From Blastocladiella emersonii ATCC 22665 (Eukaryota; Blastocladiomycota; Blastocladiomycetes; Blastocladiales; Blastocladiaceae): a stretch of 64,000 nucleotides of DNA. The stretch lies in NCBI GenBank assembly GCA_025594325.1, contig JANHCV010000004.1, positions 992,001 through 1,056,000 of the forward strand, given 5' to 3'. Both the position numbers and the translations under genes were made by a program. Positions within the stretch are counted from its first letter, which is position 1. Every line of letters begins with the position of its first letter. Shown one piece after another: positions 10,836-22,699 of this stretch. The notes under the pieces were generated by a model that was not told the DNA's origin, did not search any database, and saw only the letters and a program-made list of their open reading frames with translations.

Positions 10836-12422
10836 GTGCGAGATCTTGAGACAACTCGTGATAGGCAGCGCGCCGCCCGGAGCCTCCACGCGTTACGCAA
10901 CATTCGCGAGAAGTCACACGAGCGATAACATGACGCGGGAGCGTGAACGCCTCACCAATGTGTTTGCCGCGGCCTGCTGTTTGGCTCTCCTTCGTGGCTC
11001 ACGATCGATTGGAGCGGTCAACAAGCCTGCGAGTCCGTCGGCGCGCCCTGAGCGCCTTGAAGCCGCTGAAGATGGCCACGACGCAGCGAGTTCAACCACA
11101 GCGGATCCTTCTCATGCTACTCCCTTCCTGGCTCATATCAGCGTCACCGATGCACTGGGCCCGTGCTTGCGTCGAGGGCACGGACTCGCGGAAGATTGCG
11201 GGCTTCTGACGCGGTACAAAAAGGTGTACTTGTCGTGGTTGAGCACACGACCAGTGCGAGCCCTGCCAAGGAGGCGGCTGCCGCCGAACGCTGGTGTGGA
11301 CAGCTGCATGGCGTGGAAGACGATCGAGCGGGCTCGGCAAACCTCCACGAAAACGAGACTCAGAGCGGATCCGGGCGACATGGACGAGAATCGGCGAGAT
11401 TGGGGAGAAGCCGAGGGGGTTGCCCCATGTATTGCTTTCGAGTTCCATGAGCCGTCACGGCGCGAGTTCTGCTGCATGAAGTCAAGTGCGAGGAGTGCGG
11501 GTCGGGCGTCGAGAATGGCGAGGAAGATGGCGTACCAGCGGGGATAGTCGGGCGGAGCGCAAGCCAGAGCGCGAGCCACCTCGAGCAGGCGTGGGCGTCG
11601 ATCACGTTGCTCCTGCAGGGGGCGCAACGCGACGTGTTTGACTGCGCACGCTCTCGCGCTCTACACAAGATCACCGGTATCAGACAGCGGGAGTGTTGAG
11701 TCCGGAGGCACATGAAGCAAAATGCTGACCGGACCTTCAGCGGTCCCGTGGCCGAAGGGGTAGTACGGGCCGTTGCACGCGCGACTTGGCCTCGAGCCGC
11801 AAGAGCCCGATCGCGAAGCAGGACTCGTTGAGGTGGTGTCTCGCCCCACTCCCGTTCAGCTCCAGGAACGATCTAAGCAACGCTAAGGTCACGCATGGCG
11901 AAGTCGATGCGGGTGGGACGCGCGAGGCTCGCGGATGGGTCGGCGATGGTTACGATGTTCGCAAAGCGACGGCCCGTCTGGATGTGGCCAACTGAAGCCG
12001 AGTGGCGCATCTCGAGCAGTGCGATTCTCATACACATGATATGAGTTGGTCCGTCGTATCGCTGTACATGGGCGAGATCATGGCGGCTGCCGCAGGAACA
12101 GACCGATACTGGAGTAGGAGCAGGGATATCGTTGCAGCTAGTTCCCGGGGCTTCTGTGCATAGGATTCATGGTCTCGACAATTGTCGATTTTGACATGAG
12201 TGCGAGGGAGAGCAGCGATCGACGAGGCGATCACGCAGGCGATCACGAAGGCGAAAGCACTCAGCAACGGGTCACGTGGTGTGAGCGACACGTTCGCTCT
12301 GTGAGCCGGCTTCAGGATGTTTTTTGACACCGGGCAGACACCCGTCATGATTCTCATCATGATTCTCGATTTTTCCTATAAGCTTGCTCACATTGATCCC
12401 GGACGAACCCCCGCGCCGCGCG
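10836..12422. other. Unique spacer of the inverted repeat
   Basis: 1587 bp present once, between the two arms. I see no complete gene. Two minus-strand stretches look faintly protein-like. One within 11133-11627 contains DYPRWYAIFLAILDARPALL. Another within 12028-12360 contains the hydrophobic AFAFVIACVIASSIAAL followed by a stop at 12028. Neither has recognisable family features or a clear start. There are no terminal repeats or target-site duplications that would mark a transposon. Confidence 0.6.
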
Positions 12423-13429
12423 GCACGCGCCGCTCGCGTGACGTCTCGCATCGGGCGCGACGCGTCCCGGGTGTCTCCATTTTCGAGACGCGTCCCCCGC
12501 CGCCGCGCTCCTCTTACCGCGGCAATCGACGATGGTCCCCGCCAGCGGGCGCACGTGAACGTTTTCGCCACTCTTGATGAGAGCCGCGAGACACCGCGCG
12601 AGACACTTGCGCACGCCGCACCCGCCGTGTCTCGCGCCGCGACTCATTCCCGGCGTTGCTATGTTATGATCCGCTCGAAAATGTAGTTTCACGCACTGAT
12701 CCAGGCGCGTCGCGATGCGCGCCTTGCTGCCCGCCCGGGCACCATCGCTACCGCCGCACGCTCGCGCTCCCGCGGCCTACCCTCTCCCTCCAACGTTCGC
12801 GCTCGCGCCCTCCATACTCCCTGCAACCGCCAGTACTCGACGGCGCGCACGCATCGACCATGATCAGCCCCCGCGATCCGATCCGGGTCGAGCATCCTCC
12901 CGCACAACACCATGTATCAACCATCACCTCGCCTCGCTCGCTGCCCGTGTGTGTGTGCGCGCGCATGAACATGAATGGTACGGGGGACTTTCAAGCTTAT
13001 CTCGACGACGAATCTCCTCCTTCCTCGCTTTCCCGACCCTGAGCGTCAGCGGCGGCGAGACGAGTCGGTGGCCGACGCTCCCATCCCTTCACCATCACCT
13101 CCTCTCATCCTGAGCGTCGGCGGCGGGCTCTCATCTCCTTCCCTCTCTCATCCTGAGCGTCGGCGGCGGCGAGACGCATTGGTTGAGGAGGCTCGCGCTC
13201 ATCTCTCTCATTCCTTTCCCTCGGCCGTCATTAGTGTCGGTGGCCGCGACCACGACTTGCCTCATCCTCATCATGCCCTTCCTTCCTCGAACGGCCCGGT
13301 CGCAACGCCTCCCCGTACCAGCAACAACAATATGATCGTGTTGCTGACTCCCGTTTGTTATCCTCGTGCCATCCCGCCCGTAACTCTTGTGTAGAGCTCG
13401 ATTTTCCTCGTCTCGCTCCTCTCCTTCTC

Positions 13430-16400
13430 GCTCTCCTCCCGCCCGCGTCATGCTCGTTGCCGCCGTGACGGATCGACCTACTCGCCCGGCCATGCTCGGC
13501 GACAAGCGCGGCGCGGCATCACGCTCTCGCGCGCCTGATCGACGGCGTCCACGGCTCAACGCTCGTGCAGTTCACGGCGACCAAGTAGTTCGGGTTCGGC
13601 CTTCGTACGGCCTGATCTCTGGGCAGCTGGCCGGTCGCGTACTCACACTTCTTCCTTGTGTAGTCACAGCACTACCACGGCGCCATCGCGGCCTCGTGTG
13701 TGCGCGTAACCTGTTCTCGTACGCTACCGCGTCGTCGATCCAGTGGCGGCTCGGCCTCGCCATCTCGTCGGGTTCAAGTACGCGCGGCGACACGCGCGGC
13801 GCCAACCACTACCACCATCACCAAGGCCGACCAAGTTCGCCAACGACATGTGCACCCGCTGCTCAAGTACGCGCGCGATTGAGGCGCTCCTCGCCATCCT
13901 CATGGTCATGGCCGCGCACTCGCAGCTCTAGCACTCGTGCGCAAGGAGCTCCTCGTCATCTCCATGCCCGTGGCCGCCGTGACGGGTCGACGTGCGAGCC
14001 TGGCCAAGCCCAACAACGCCCTGTTGTGCCGTCGACGCGTCGTCAAGTTCACCATCGCGTCTTCTCGTACCTGATCCACGGCGTCCAGGGCACGGCGCTC
14101 GCGCAGCTCACGGTGACCCGGGAGGTCGACTTCAGCCATCGTACGTTCTCATCTTGGCGCAGTTGGCCAATCGCGTGTTCACTCACCCCTTTGCTTTGTG
14201 TAGCCGGCCCACGATCGGTATGACGCGCCAGTATGACGCGACGCGCGCGAAGTTCGCGCCCGCGTCGATCCAGTCGCCGGCTCAGCTTCACCATCATCTC
14301 GTCGGGTCGCGTCGGATTCCAGTACGTGCTTCCCGCCTCGCGGCGCCTGCCACGGCCGCCATTGTCAAGGCCGACCGAGTCTTCAACCCACCTACTCGCG
14401 CTCGACGAGCTCATCATCATCTTCGTGCTCGTGGCCGCCGTTGTGGACCGATCCACTCGCTCGGCCATGCTCGGCAGCACCGCGCCGTGCTGTCGGCGCG
14501 GCAGCCGGGTCGGGTCGGGTCGTCTTCACGCTCTCGCGCGCATCTGATCGGCGGCAGTCGCGACGCAACGCTCTCGGCGCTCCACCATGATCGTCGAGGG
14601 CTCCTCGGCATTCGTACGCCCTGTCGTAACCTCTGTGCGGTCGACCGATTGCATGTTCACACCGCTGTTTCGCGTAGTCCTAGCGCCACCACGACGCCAT
14701 CATTAAGGGCTCGCGCGCGCACAACCTGCTTCTTGCCCGCGTCCGCATCGATCAAGTGGTGGCGGTTCCTCTTCAACATCTCGTCGGGCTCGAGGACCGG
14801 CTCGACGTCGCGCTCTCGCGCACCTGATCGACGGCGGCCATGACTCGACATCTGCACAGTTTACGGCGACCAAAGGGTTCGGCTTCAGCGTTTGTACGAC
14901 CCGATTTTTGGGCAGTTGGCCAGTCGCGTACTCACTACTCGACCTCGAGCTCGTGTAGCCGCAGCACTACCGCGACACCATCATGGCCTCGCGCGCGCGC
15001 GACTGGTTCACTTCTGCTCCCGCGTCGATCCAGTGGCGGCTCGGCCTCACCATCTCGTCGGATTCAAGTAAATACGCGCGGCGACATGCGCGGCGCCAAC
15101 CACCGCCGTCACCCAGGTCGACCAGTTCATCATCAACAACGCGTGCACTCGCTGCGTAAGTACGTGCGCGATCTAGGCGCTCCTCGTCATCTCCATGCTC
15201 TCGCGGCCGCCGTGACAGGTCGGCGCGCGATCCTGGCCAAGCTCTGCGGCGCCCTGCCCTGCCGTCGACGCATCGTCAAGTTCGCTCGCCATCACGTCTT
15301 CTCGTTCGTACCTGATCCACGGCGTCCAGGGCTCGACAATCGTGTGGTTTTTGGTGGTCAAGGAGCTCTATTTCAGCAACCGTACGTTCTCATCTTGGCG
15401 CAGCTGGCAAATCGCGTGTTCACTCACCCCTTTGCTTTGTGTGGCCTGCGCACGATCGGTATGACGTGCCAGTATGACGCGCGCGAGCGCGACGTTCTCG
15501 TTCCGCGTCGATGCAGTCGCCGGCTCAGCCTCACCATCTCGTCGGGTCGGCTTCCAGTACGTGCCTCTCACCGCGCGGCGCCTGCCACGACCGCCATCGC
15601 CAATGCCGACCGAGTCGTCGACCGCCACGCGCGCCATCGCGTCTCACCTACTCGCGCTCGACAAGCTCCTCCCCATCCACTTGCCCGTGACCACCGTTGC
15701 GGGTCGATCTACTCGCGCGACCATGCACTGCGCGACATCGCCGTGCCGTCGACGCAGCAGCTGGGTCGCCACCACACTCTTGAACCTCATCGGCGGCAGA
15801 CGCGGCTCAACGCTTTCGGCGCTCGGCGCTCGGCGGTGATTGTCAAGGACTTTCACGGCATTTGTACGTTCCGCCGTCGCCGCGGTCAGCTGATCGCATG
15901 CTCACATCGCTGCCCTCGTGTAGTCGTCGCGCCACCACAACACCATCATCCAGGCCTCGTGTGCGCGCGCGCAACTTCTACTCGCCCGCGCCCGCACTGA
16001 TCAAGTGGCGGCGGTTCCTCCTCAGCATCGCGTCGGGATCGAGAACCAGCTCGACGTCGCGCTCCCGCGCACCTGATCGACGGCAGCCGCAGCTCGAGAC
16101 TCGCGCGGTTCATGGTAACCAAGGGGGGTACAGTAACGCCCCAGCGTTCGTATGTCCTGATCCGAGCGCGGTTGCCGATCGCGTGTTCACCCGTTTGCCT
16201 CGTGTAGCCATCACAGAACGGGTGGAACCACATCACGATCGTCGCCTCGCGCGCGCGACATGATCTCGTCGGCGTCCAGATTGATCCAGCGGCGGTTCGG
16301 CAGCTTCAACACCTCGTCGGGCTCTGGCGCACATCGCCGACGCGACGCGCCTGGTCGCCGACCATTCTGGCGCCAGCTGGGCGTACATTCTCGGTACTTT

Positions 16401-17200
16401 GCAACGTGTGCTCCTGCAAACGAAACCTCGTAGCTGACTCGTGCATCGTGTAGTGGTCGTGGCGCATCAACCCCAAGTCCGGCGGAGCCTGGCGTCGCCA
16501 GGCCATCAACACGGCGTGGGGCTGCACCATCACCACAGCGGCTGGGGTCGTCTTCACGCTCTCACGCGCCTGATCGGCTGCAGCAGTCGCGGCTCTCGCG
16601 ACTCGAGTTCTACCGGCGGTCCATGGTGGTGATCGATATGTTTCTCCGCACTCGTACGTTCTGCTGTCGCTGCGGTCGACCGATCGCGTGTTCACACTGC
16701 CGTTTCGCGTAGGTGCCACACGACCAGGGCCACGACTTGGCCACCACGCGTGCGCGCAAGCTGTTCTTGTCCACGTCGATTCCGTGGCCCACTCGGCTTC
16801 GACATTTCGTCAGGCTCTAACACGGGCATGTTGCCGTGCGACGTCAGTCACGACGGCCGACCGAGTTCTCAACAAGCGCTCGTACACGCTGCTCAAGGAG
16901 GTCGTGTCGCAGCTCGACGCTCTCGGCGGTCCACGGTGATCATCGAGGGGTTTTACGGCACTCGTACATTCTGCTGCCGCCGCGGTTGACCGATCGCGTG
17001 CTCACACCGCCGCTTCGTGTAGCTACGACAGCCTCAACATCTCGTCGGACTCTGGTACACGTCGCCGACTCGAGAGACCAACCACCACCACCAGCACCGC
17101 GGCGGACCAGGCCCTCAACAGTGTCACGTTTGCTTGCGCGGCTCAAGTACTCGCGCTCGAGGCGGGCCGTCGGGTACCTCAACTCGTCGACCACTTTGGG
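13430..17200 (+). repeat. Decayed tandem array with ten intron-like units (right arm)
   Basis: Ten related 58-71 nt segments begin GTACG, GTACA or GTATG at 13605, 14141, 14614, 14894, 15383, 15864, 16150, 16383, 16654 and 16964. They share a core like GGCCGATCGCGTGTTCAC, and nine end in TAG, mostly GTGTAG or GCGTAG. The unit at 15383 ends GTGTGG, so its acceptor is lost. Spacing is about 230-540 nt. The flanks also repeat, for example TGATCCACGGCGTCCAG-like before the intron and CGATCCAGTGGCGGCTCGG-like after it. This fits tandem copies of an exon-intron-exon segment of an unknown gene, now mostly degenerate. The units look just like host introns, so the array probably came from a host gene rather than a transposon. 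Confidence 0.65.
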
Positions 17201-18207
17201 ACTCGGTACGGCTCATCTCCAACTCGCATCCCGAGTGCTACTCGCTGACTCTTTGCTTGCTCATCTCCCGAACAGACTCTCGACACCATCCCACTGCTAC
17301 CGCGCCCAAGAACATTCACCCCGCGTACGCTTTGCGTCCCGACCATGGCCATCTACGACCTCGACACGCTGCTCGTCTCGTCTCGTCTCGCCCAACATTG
17401 CTGGACTGGTACACGTCGACCCGCTCGCGCGCACTTCACTCGCGCGTCCCCATCACCGCCCCGCACGGCTCCTGTATCGCGACGCACCTCCTCTCCCCTC
17501 CACCACCTCACCTCCCCTTGATGTTTCCCTCGCATCCCGTCTGGGAAGCCAACCCATTGTATCAGCCTACCTGCGGCGTGCAAAACGGGTGCATCCAAGG
17601 TGTGCCGCTCCCGCAGTCGGCTGCTGCCTCTTCACCCCTTGCGCGCACCCATCGTCCAGACTCTTGTCGCATACCCACCAATCGCTCCCTCGTCCGCTGT
17701 CTCTCCAACTCGTCATCGTCTCCTGGATCGCGCCGCGAAGGGTCCTCGACGCACGTGCCGCATCACCCGTCCCGCGCGGTGACCTCGCCAAGCGAGTAGC
17801 GGGACCGATGGTGCGGCACCTCTGCGAGTATGGGACTCTCTCTGCTGGTCGGCTGGGGTCGTTGTCAACCTCGAGGGCAGGCTGGATGGAGCTGGGTTGT
17901 GGGTGGTTTCGACGCGCCAGCGGTGAGTGGGGTAGCGACCTTTGGTGCATCCCAAGTCGTGCGTCGTGGCGGCGGTGTCGCAGTTCCCATTAATCGGGAC
18001 CCGTTCCTCGTTCTGACCCCTTCTCCTCCACTTGACCCTCTCGTACTGCAGCATGTGACACGCGCGTCAGTCGGCGAGCCGGTTCTCGACCGGCCCGACC
18101 AGACGAGGCTGGGGCGGGCTCAAGCGAGCGCGACGGCGCGTGGGACCGAACCGCGGCGTCGGTTGGCCGTGGTCTCTCTCTGTTTGAACAAACTACATCC
18201 CGTTCTT

Positions 18208-18270
18208 TACCTCTATGTCTATGTCTATGTCTATGTCTATGTCTATGTCTATCTCTATGTCTATCTCTAT
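18208..18270. repeat. (GTCTAT)n microsatellite, right arm
   Basis: Reverse complement of the (ATAGAC)n tract near 5 kb, with the same unit count as far as I can see. Equal length in both arms argues for very recent duplication or ongoing correction, because such tracts mutate fast. Confidence 0.9.
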
Positions 18271-18838
18271 TGCGCCTATTTGTCTCGCCCCTCGACCGTG
18301 CGAGAACACGAGAAAGTGGAGACGCGTCGAACAAACACGTGAGCGGGGCGAGACAGCGCGCTGATCGCTCCGTGTCCCATGCCACGGACGAGCGCCGCCG
18401 CGGCCCCTCCCTTGCGCCCTCACTCGCCCACTACCATGAAGCACTGCACTCCCTGCAATATAATCGGATGGATCGTGGTCGTGGATTGCGCCGCCGTCTC
18501 GGGGGCAACGTCCGCTGAGTTGAGTTGAAGCGGCATCGACCTGCTCTCTCGGCTCGGTTGGTCGAGGCGGGTAGAGACTGCGGGGGCTTGAGAGAGCAAT
18601 AAGTCACTGCGCATCCGCCGCGGGTCCGCACGGGTCAGGTGAAGCTGCAGGCCCCGTGAGCCGCTGCGCGCCTTGCAGTGAGAGGTCGAGGTATGCGGGG
18701 CGCCGCTGCTGCTGCTGAACCGCGACGGCTGCGGCAACAGTCCTTGGCCACGCTTCTCCACTTTCGCTTGTTCCCGAGTCGCAGTCGCAGATACAGCTCG
18801 GCTGCAACTGCGCCCAGCAGCTGTCCCAGTCGCAGACC

Positions 18839-19137
18839 CGGCCGACAACGTCAAGTTCATCCCGAGCAACGAGAACTCGGCCGGGTTCCAGGTGCTGCGC
18901 GCGGTGCTGCTCGTGTCGCGGCCCTTCTACGCGCTGCTGCTGCTGCTCATGACCTTCATCGCGTCGCTCGGCAACAACCCGAAATCGGCGCGCGGCGTGT
19001 TCCACGGCATCATCGCGTCGTTTGCCCTGATCGCCGTCATCCTGCTCGCCATCATCGTGCTGTCGACGGCCGCGCAGCTGCAGATCGCCAAGTTCTCGTT
19101 CACCAACCTGCAGTGGGCCCGCGAGTCGGGCGCTGTC
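18839..19137 (+). pseudogene. Inverted internal fragment of chitin synthase (right arm)
   Basis: Same fragment as at 4121-4419. Here it sits about 170 bp beyond the stop of the intact chitin synthase and on the opposite strand to it. A chitin synthase transcript that failed to terminate would therefore contain exon 4 and its antisense copy. Confidence 0.85.
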
Positions 19138-19308
19138 GTGGTGTGGATGCAGCAGCTCGTTCAAGTCTTGGCTCATGGCTGCGAGTTTGGACGCGAGGGA
19201 TACGAGAGACAAGGACCGGAGGTGTATGAGAGCAAAAACGCAAATTCACAAAGGGTAGGGGAGGGATAACATCACAAACGGGCACGACGGGCGGTCGTCG
19301 CGTCGCAC

Positions 19309-22300
19309 CTACGAGAACCACACGTTCTGGATGCGGTACAGCGTCGAGAAGACGAACCGGAACGCCGAGAACCCGAGCACGACGTTGAACAGCAGGTTGA
19401 GGTACCCCGCGGCAAAGTCCGGGTTCTTGATGCCGACCGACGCGGGCGACAGCAGGATGAACAGCAGGCCGCCGTTGATGATGATCCACGCGAGCAGCCA
19501 GTACGTGCGGAACCGCTTGAACAGGTCGATCTGCTGGTGCTGCGCCTTTGGCGGCTTCGGGTTCTCCTGCATCAGCTGCACGAGCAGATCGAACTCCTCC
19601 TTGCGGTCCTGGTAGTACTCGGTGTCGTCCAGGAACGGCTCCTTGGCCAGGTCGCGCGACCGGATCTCGCGCTTCGGCGGAGCCGCCGCCGCCCCGGCAC
19701 CCCCAGCGCTCGGCTTGGCCTCGATATGCACGTCCTCAGACCCTTTCGTCCCCCAGCTCGTCTCTGCGGGCGGGCAAATTTGAGTGTTGGTAAGTGTCGG
19801 TGAGTGGGGTGAGTGGTGGTGGATGCGGAGAGGTAGAGGTCGAGTGGTGGCGGTGATCGCGAGTCGGCCGGGGTGGATCGGAGGTCAAAGGAAGCGAGTG
19901 AGTCACGCAAGGAAACGTACCCGAGATGTTGCTGAACGCGAAGATCTAGACAAATGTTCCGATGGATGATAGTTGTGGGCGGTGGGCGGTGGGCGGTGGG
20001 TGGTGGTGGGTGGTGGTGGGTGGAGTTGGACGGTGGTGGCGAAGATCAAGCGAGGGCAGTGAGTTGGACACATTTGAGCGACGCTTCGTGAGACAGGAAC
20101 GGACGAAACGTACCTGCAGGACGTTGATGTAGAACGGGCTGAGCAGCGTGTACTGGATGATGTTGAAGATCGGGTGGTACCAGTCGCCGTAGATGAGCGA
20201 CGACACGATGTAGAGGCCCCACGTCGCGAGCAGCGCGAGCAGCGTCCACACGACGGCACCCGACTCGCGGGCCCACTGCAGGTTGGTGAACGAGAACTTG
20301 GCGATCTGCAGCTGCGCGGCCGTCGACAGCACGATGATGGCGAGCATGATGACGGCGATCAGGGCAAACGACGCGATGATGCCGTGGAACACGCCGCGCG
20401 CCGATTTCGGGCTGTTGCCGAGCGACGCGATGAAGGTCATGAGCAGCAGCAGCGCGTAGAAGGGCCGCGACACGAGCAGCACCGCGCGCAGCACCTGGAA
20501 CCCGGCCGAGTTCTCGTTGCTCGGGATGAACTTGATGTTGTCGGCCGCGGGCTGCTCCATGAACTTGACGAACCCGGCGACGAGGTAGTGGTACGAAAAG
20601 TAGAAGTTGCAGAGCGAGATGTAGCTGAAGATGAAGTTGAGGATGAGGTACGCGAACTCGAACGACAGGACGAGCTTGCGGACGAACGTGTGGCCCGACG
20701 TCCAGATGCGGTTGGCGTGCATGAGGGCGTACAGCAGCGCGAACGTGGACCCGTTGAGCCAGCGGCGACGCTGCGGGATGAGCTCGGTGAACTCGTCGGG
20801 CGCGTCCGTCACGGCCACCGACGACTTGTCGTACCGCAGCACCCAGCCGGCGTCCTTGCGGGTCGTGATTTCGAAGCACAGGATGCTAAGGAAAGGCGAG
20901 ACGTGAGTGGACAGGGGCGGCGAGGGCAGAAAGCGAGGAGGGGCGAAGGACAAGGGACGCGTACCGATCTTCCGCGAGGTACATGTTCCGCTGGAAGATA
21001 CCGCCAGATACCTCGACTTTTTCGCCGTAGAAGTACTCCTGGAGCGGGCGGCCCTCGAGAGCGGCGTAGCGATACGCGGAGAAGGCTCCGGGAAGTACCG
21101 TGATGTACCCCATCATACTTTCGATCGGCTTGTCCAAAATGTTGCTCATTTTGTACTCGAAATTCTGCGCAGCGACGATCGGGTTGAGCAGCGACTTGAA
21201 ATCGCCCTCGACGGCGATCTCGCCGCAGGCGCCGCCGACCTGGGGGTCGAGGAACATCTTCCAGAGGCGGTAGATGGACAGCGGCTGCGGCTGGGTGCCG
21301 GCGTCGATGAGCACGACCACGTTGGGCTTGAGGACCGGGCAGAAGGCCGTGAGGGCCCAGCGGTGCGAGTTGATCTTTTTGGCGTTCTTCTCCTTGAGGC
21401 AGAAGATGGTCTGCATCGGCACGATCTTGCGCTTGGTCGACGTGAGGTTGTTGACGAGCGTCGTGCCCTTCTCGGGCGCCGAGTCGAAGTTGTTGGTGAT
21501 GGTGGACTCGAACAGGTGCGCCGAAACGTCCTCGCCGTTGAAGGTGGCCCGGATCAGGCCGTCGCGGTAGCCGCCCATCATGGACAGGATCGTGATCACG
21601 GCCGGGTCGATCTTAGCCCTACCATCTGAGACGATGGCGACAACGACCTTGCGCCAGGCGTCCTCCTGGCCCCAGTGGGCCGAATCGGCGTCCAGCATCT
21701 GCCGAATGTTGTCGTGCACCGCCTGCATCGTTTTTACAAAAAGTTGGCCTGGTTCCTGCACAAACGGGCGAGAAACAGTCAAAACAAGCGATTCCCAGCG
21801 ATTCCCATCGATACCCGTCGATTCCCGTCGAGTTAGAAGAAAGGGGAGCGCGTACGTTGTACATGGTGACGACGATCATGAGCTCGATGTCGTTCTTCGA
21901 GTGGATCAGGTTGTACTTGCCGGGGAACTCGGCGGGCGTGCCCGTGACGGCCGTGTAGCGAAGCCTAAACGTTGGGATCAAAAGGAAGCGAAGGGATGAG
22001 TGAGAAAGTGAGTGGGGAGCGGGCGAGGCGCGAGGCGCGAGGAGGCGGCCGCGGCCACGCGACGCGTTCGGCAGCCACGTACGTCGTGAACTCACTGTCC
22101 TGGCCGGGCTGTAGCAGCTGCGGCGGGATCTTGACCGTGACGGGGTTCGGCTGGCCGACCTGAGCGCGGATCGTGAGGGCCTTGGCCGGGTCGAAGGCCT
22201 CGCCGTTGGCCGCGGCCGCGACGGTCGGCGACACCGTGGCCGCAGCAGCACCGGCACCGAGGGACGTGGTGGCGGCGTAGGTCGTCGTCGTCGTGGCCGT

Positions 22301-22699
22301 GGTGATGACCGAGGGCGCGCCAGTCGCAATCTGGACGCGGTGGTCGGCCGACGAGGCGGCCGTGGGCGGCGGGTAGGCGCCGGTGGCCTGCGGCATGAGG
22401 CCGGCGGGCGGGGCGCCCGAGAGGTCGACCATGGCGTAGCCCTGCTGCTGCTGGACCTGCGTCTGCTGCTGGTGGTGGTACACGGTGTGCTGCTGCTGCT
22501 GCTGGCCGGGCATCGGGGCCTGGGCGTAGACGGGCGACGGCGGCGAGTAGGCGCCGTTCCCGGTCGGCATGGGCATCATGGGCGCGGCGTTGACGACGTT
22601 GCCGGGCGGGTACGGCAGGGCGCCGGTCGAGTCGCCGCCAGCGCCGCCGAGCGGCAGGTAGCCGTTGGCCCGGTTGGGCGAGACGGGGATGCGATCCAT
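19309..22699 (-). CDS. Chitin synthase (division 1, class I-III type)
   Basis: Plasma-membrane glycosyltransferase that makes chitin from UDP-GlcNAc. Six exons: 22699-22083, 21964-21856, 21755-20965, 20885-20114, 19945-19921 and 19763-19309, joining to 922 aa. The N-terminal 200 residues are Pro/Gln/Ala-rich. The catalytic part carries [41 protein letters not shown] at residues 504-506 and the product-binding QRRRW at 544-548. Several membrane helices follow, then SWGTKG at 774-779 and two final helices. Exon 5 is only 25 nt; its joins give [15 protein letters not shown], as the family requires. The ATG at 22697-22699 is the first Met of the frame. The last exon lies almost wholly in the inverted repeat, so the terminator region is duplicated too. 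Confidence 0.93.
19970..20032 (+). other. G-rich tract in chitin synthase intron 4
   Basis: Serial GGGCGGT and GGGTGGTGGT units give many G3 runs on the plus strand within the intron 19946-20113. The plus strand is the template for this gene, so the RNA is C-rich. The DNA could form a G-quadruplex. Confidence 0.6.

Larger units (their letters stand above)
12423..19731 (-). repeat. Right arm of the giant inverted repeat (7.3 kb)
   Basis: Reverse complement of 3527-10835. Its outer 423 bp are the 3' part of the intact chitin synthase last exon, so this arm is anchored in a real gene while the left arm is not. Identity stops one base beyond 19731, inside that exon. Confidence 0.95.

Noticed and set aside
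11735-11825. tRNA-like segment beginning GCGGTCCCGTGGCCGAAGG
   Set aside because: I could not pair a full cloverleaf: no convincing T-arm GTTCGA or matching acceptor stem.
10836-12422. Spacer as an inserted transposon
   Set aside because: No terminal repeats, target-site duplication or transposase motif seen.
6058-17200. Spaced recurring motifs considered as a CRISPR array
   Set aside because: Units are long, diverged and unequally spaced, and the locus is in intron-containing fungal DNA.
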